Of a stretch of DNA of 64,000 nucleotides, positions 61,430-64,000 are shown one piece after another. A program made the position numbers and the translations under genes. Every line of letters starts with the position of its first letter. The first letter of the stretch is position 1. Source of the stretch: Sporobacter sp963677825 (GTDB taxonomy: Bacteria > Bacillota > Clostridia > Oscillospirales > Oscillospiraceae). The stretch lies in assembly GCA_963677825.2 (NCBI GenBank), contig CAXXEF010000001.1, positions 868,001 to 932,000 on the forward strand, given 5' to 3'. Below the pieces are notes generated by a model that was given only the letters and a program-made list of their open reading frames with translations, searched no databases and was not told the DNA's origin.

Positions 61430-63772
61430 TTATCCTACCTTATATAGTTCTTCTTCCAGTTCTTGTACGGCTTTCAAATACCCGGCTTTCCCGCCAAAGA
61501 ATTTCGCAATCTTGGAGGGCTTTCCGAATTTGAGGAACGGGTCAAGTTTCAATATTTCTGTTTTCTCTATCTCGTAGATACCGGTATTCATGTACTTGTC
61601 CAGAAGCCCCTCTAAGACCTCTCTGGCTGCACCTTTATACTTATTGAGAAAGTCGCGTTTTTTAACGTTGTTGACGCGCTCTCGGCGTGTCAGTGGTTTC
61701 TGGTTGAATGCGACATGGCAGATGAAATCAAAATCGTCGACATCTTCCATCCCCTGCTCTGCCTTCATACTTACAAGGTCGATGCCGCGTTCTAATAGTA
61801 ATTGCTTAATTTTCTCTTTTTTCTCTTCGGCAGACCAATGACGGATGAAGCCGTCTAAAGATGCATATGTGCCAAGTATATTGGACTTAGTGTAATCGAT
61901 AATGCTTTCCTGCCGGAGTAGTTTGCCATTGGCGTCGTAGATCGAGACAGTTTTTCCAATCACCTCGACTGTACAGCCATATTCATCAACAATAGGTTTC
62001 ACCTTGGAGTCTGAGTTGGGACCAGAAGGCGTAACAGGACCAGAACCAGTAGATTTCGTTCCGCCCGTGCCATAGCAATCATCCTGCTCGATAGGCCCGT
62101 CCCAATCGGGGTCAGCGAATAGTCGTGTCACGTTGCGGAAGTCCATAACGGTGAAGTGCGTTTTACCTTGTTTCTCACGAAGGCGAGTTCCACGACCGAT
62201 AATTTGCTTGAACTCGGTCATGGAGCCAATCATCTGGTCGAGGACAATCAGTTTAGTCATTTTGCAATCCACTCCAGTGGAAAGAAGTTTTGATGTGGTC
62301 GCAATTACTGGATATGGCGCGGAAACAGAAATGAAATAATCGATTTTACTCTTTCCGTATACATCGCTACCAGTTATACGAACCACGTAATCCGGGTTTT
62401 GCTTAACCATGTCGGCGTTCAAGTTGGTTAGCGCAATTCTCATCCGCTCTGCATGATCCTCATTGGCACAAAACACAATGGTTTTCTGCATCCTATCTGT
62501 ACTTCTGAGGTATTCCGTAATCTCTTTGGCTACCTCGTATGTACGATCTTCAATGATAATGTTGTAGTCAAAGTCGCTGTTTGAGTAAATGCGGTCCTCA
62601 ATTTCATGACCGTCCTTGTCCCGCTGTCCCTTGTACGGACGCCACCCTTCACCGATGTTGGTGCGAATATTAATGACCCTGAATGGAGCAAGAAAACCAT
62701 CTTCAATACCTTGACGAAGACTATAGGCATAGATAGGTTCTTCAAAATAGTCAATATTGGAGATATATTTTGTTTCCTTTGGCGTTGCAGTCATACCGAT
62801 TTGTGTGGCTGATGAAAAATAATCAAGGATTTTACGCCAGTTACTGTCTTTTTTCGCTGAGCCTCGATGGCACTCATCCACAATGATGAGATCAAAAAAG
62901 TCTTTCTGAAATAGGCTTGAAAAACGCATGGTAGGGTCATCATCCGAATCTCCGGCATCACTTTCGTCGTTTCCTACTAACTGCTGATATAACGAGAAAT
63001 AGACCTCATGAGATGTGATTGTCACAGGGTCATCTTTGACAAAATTGATTTTATGTATCGTTTTTTCTAATGGTGCAAAGTCCTGCTGAATCGATTGGTC
63101 GACAAGAATATTCCTGTCTGCAAGGTAAAGGACTTTTTTCTTCACGCCACTTTTCAGTAAGCGGTATACAATCTGGAATGCAGTATATGTCTTGCCGGTG
63201 CCTGTTGCCATTACGAGAAGTAACCGTTGTTGCCCCTTGACGATAGCCGCAACAGTGCGATTTACGGCGTTGCGCTGATAATATCGTGGCGCGTATGTGG
63301 TCTGACTCGTATAGTAAGGCTGGTCTATAAGCTGCTTTTCTTCATCGCTAAACCCTTTGCCGTTTTGATAGCGGGTAATAAGTTCAGCAGGAGTCGGAAA
63401 TTCGTTCAAAGCAAGCTGGCGTTCCTGACCAGTCATAAAATCATGTTCAAAAAAAGCATCACCGTTGGAGCTATATGCAAAAGGCACATCGAGCATTTGC
63501 GCATACGTCATAGCCTGCTGTAATCCATAGGACACCGAGTGTTTGTTGTCCTTGGCTTCAATGATAGCGATAGGATTGTTGGCATTGATGTACAGAACGT
63601 AGTCAGCCTTTTTGGGCTTTTCACGTGCTACCAAATTGCCTTTTAGGTTAATCCGTCCATCAGTGATTTTTGTTTCCATCGTGATATAGTCATGATTCCA
63701 ATGCGTAGTGATCGCTGGAGTAATAAACCGAAGCTTAATGTCTTCTTCGGTCATCTGTTTTTTATCGATCAT
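61430..63772 (-). CDS. hsdR: type I restriction endonuclease subunit
   Basis: 780 residues. An N-terminal nuclease domain with YINANNPIAIIEAKDNKHS (ExK) is followed by SF2 helicase motifs: Walker A VMATGTGKTYTAF, DECHRGS box, MTATPKET, and the arginine motif IIGRGTRLREKQG. The C-terminal helical part is complete. It translocates DNA and cuts unmethylated DNA. First gene of an R-M-S operon with two nuclease genes downstream. Confidence 0.96.
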   Translation of the reverse strand: MIDKKQMTEEDIKLRFITPAITTHWNHDYITMETKITDGRINLKGNLVAREKPKKADYVLYINANNPIAIIEAKDNKHSVSYGLQQAMTYAQMLDVPFAYSSNGDAFFEHDFMTGQERQLALNEFPTPAELITRYQNGKGFSDEEKQLIDQPYYTSQTTYAPRYYQRNAVNRTVAAIVKGQQRLLLVMATGTGKTYTAFQIVYRLLKSGVKKKVLYLADRNILVDQSIQQDFAPLEKTIHKINFVKDDPVTITSHEVYFSLYQQLVGNDESDAGDSDDDPTMRFSSLFQKDFFDLIIVDECHRGSAKKDSNWRKILDYFSSATQIGMTATPKETKYISNIDYFEEPIYAYSLRQGIEDGFLAPFRVINIRTNIGEGWRPYKGQRDKDGHEIEDRIYSNSDFDYNIIIEDRTYEVAKEITEYLRSTDRMQKTIVFCANEDHAERMRIALTNLNADMVKQNPDYVVRITGSDVYGKSKIDYFISVSAPYPVIATTSKLLSTGVDCKMTKLIVLDQMIGSMTEFKQIIGRGTRLREKQGKTHFTVMDFRNVTRLFADPDWDGPIEQDDCYGTGGTKSTGSGPVTPSGPNSDSKVKPIVDEYGCTVEVIGKTVSIYDANGKLLRQESIIDYTKSNILGTYASLDGFIRHWSAEEKKEKIKQLLLERGIDLVSMKAEQGMEDVDDFDFICHVAFNQKPLTRRERVNNVKKRDFLNKYKGAAREVLEGLLDKYMNTGIYEIEKTEILKLDPFLKFGKPSKIAKFFGGKAGYLKAVQELEEELYKVG

Positions 63773-64000
63773 GAAACCTTGCCCCTATCTTTGTCTATTA
63801 CATAATTCATAATATCTATATGGCTGATTCGTCACGATGTAGTTTAGTTATTGTGTTTAAATCTCTTGGAACCCCTGCTAAAATTTACTTTGCTATTTAT
63901 TAACTATGAAACGCACCGAAACATAAATGCACAAACAGCTTAAACCAAATTATAGCAACTGCAATAACATTATTCAACAATAAATGCAAGAGAGCCACCT
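63773..64000. other. AT-rich upstream region of hsdR
   Basis: No gene in 228 bases. It must hold the hsdR promoter on the minus strand, but I see no element good enough to call. No tRNA sequence is present here, so the intact tRNA-Thr lies further right if it exists. Confidence 0.5.

Noticed and set aside
1..64000. CRISPR arrays, insertion sequences and integrases
   Set aside because: I searched by eye for regularly spaced repeats, transposase motifs and tyrosine or serine recombinase motifs and found none, despite the att-like repeats.

Overview
The window looks like a chromosome segment of a moderately GC-rich anaerobic member of the Clostridia (Firmicutes), probably Oscillospirales/Eubacteriales-like. 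This is inferred from RNase Y, an Mbeg1-like hydrolase, a C_GCAxxG protein, clostridial-type phage head genes, strong AGGAGG Shine-Dalgarno sites, frequent TTG/GTG starts and rho-independent terminators after most transcription units. I could run no database search; family names come from recognised motifs and overall resemblance.

Layout. (1) 1-9.4 kb: an Mbeg1-like hydrolase, a TspO-related membrane protein and an SDR lacking its catalytic residues. Then comes a decayed prophage packaging module (TerS, Cys-rich Com-like protein, TerL, a small membrane protein, and a portal protein fused in frame to another virion protein) interrupted by an AT-rich methyltransferase. An AlkD-like repair protein and a Zn-dependent phospholipase C-like protein follow. 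(2) 9.5-22.8 kb: a housekeeping core with an M24 peptidase/aroK/VanZ operon, a TetR gene with its promoter and a palindromic operator candidate, rny, tRNA-Leu, a uridylyltransferase/deacetylase-like/prmA cluster, a cytidylate kinase-like gene, a homocysteine methyltransferase/DUF1015/VOC operon and murI. (3) 23.0-26.1 kb: intact tRNA-Arg(CCU) followed by two degenerate copies of its 3' end, which bracket small AT-rich islets. These carry RidA, an exported protein, and an AraC regulator fused to a decayed GyrB-type ATPase domain. (4) 26.2-40.7 kb: pyruvate kinase, a Mo/W oxidoreductase with a four-cluster ferredoxin, a 2-hydroxyacid dehydrogenase, a URO-D-family protein, a MarR-MATE efflux pair, a truncated copper-ATPase relic and a very large FtsX permease.

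(5) 40.9 kb to the right end is a stack of islands. Four direct repeats, each made of a terminator hairpin plus a minus-strand tRNA 3' end (best read as tRNA-Thr GGU), lie at about 40.9, 42.5, 46.5 and 55.5 kb. They become better conserved from left to right. They delimit an amino-acid permease; a degenerate toxin/immunity and acetyltransferase segment; an 8,991-bp unit bounded by identical 76-bp repeats; and a restriction/defence cluster. No integrase is visible, and the intact tRNA is predicted to lie beyond the right edge on the minus strand.

The 46.6-55.3 kb unit reads as one catabolic operon: TauABC/SsuABC-type transporter, GntR/FCD regulator, two paralogous mandelate racemase-type dehydratases, a D-2-hydroxyacid dehydrogenase and a C_GCAxxG protein. 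It is driven by a recognisable promoter with two palindromic boxes just downstream, and preceded by a second, paralogous GntR gene. Its substrate is unknown, and it is the best candidate here for an undescribed pathway. The rightmost segment holds a complete type I restriction-modification system (hsdR-hsdM-hsdS) followed by a membrane/coiled protein and two PD-(D/E)XK nuclease-like genes.
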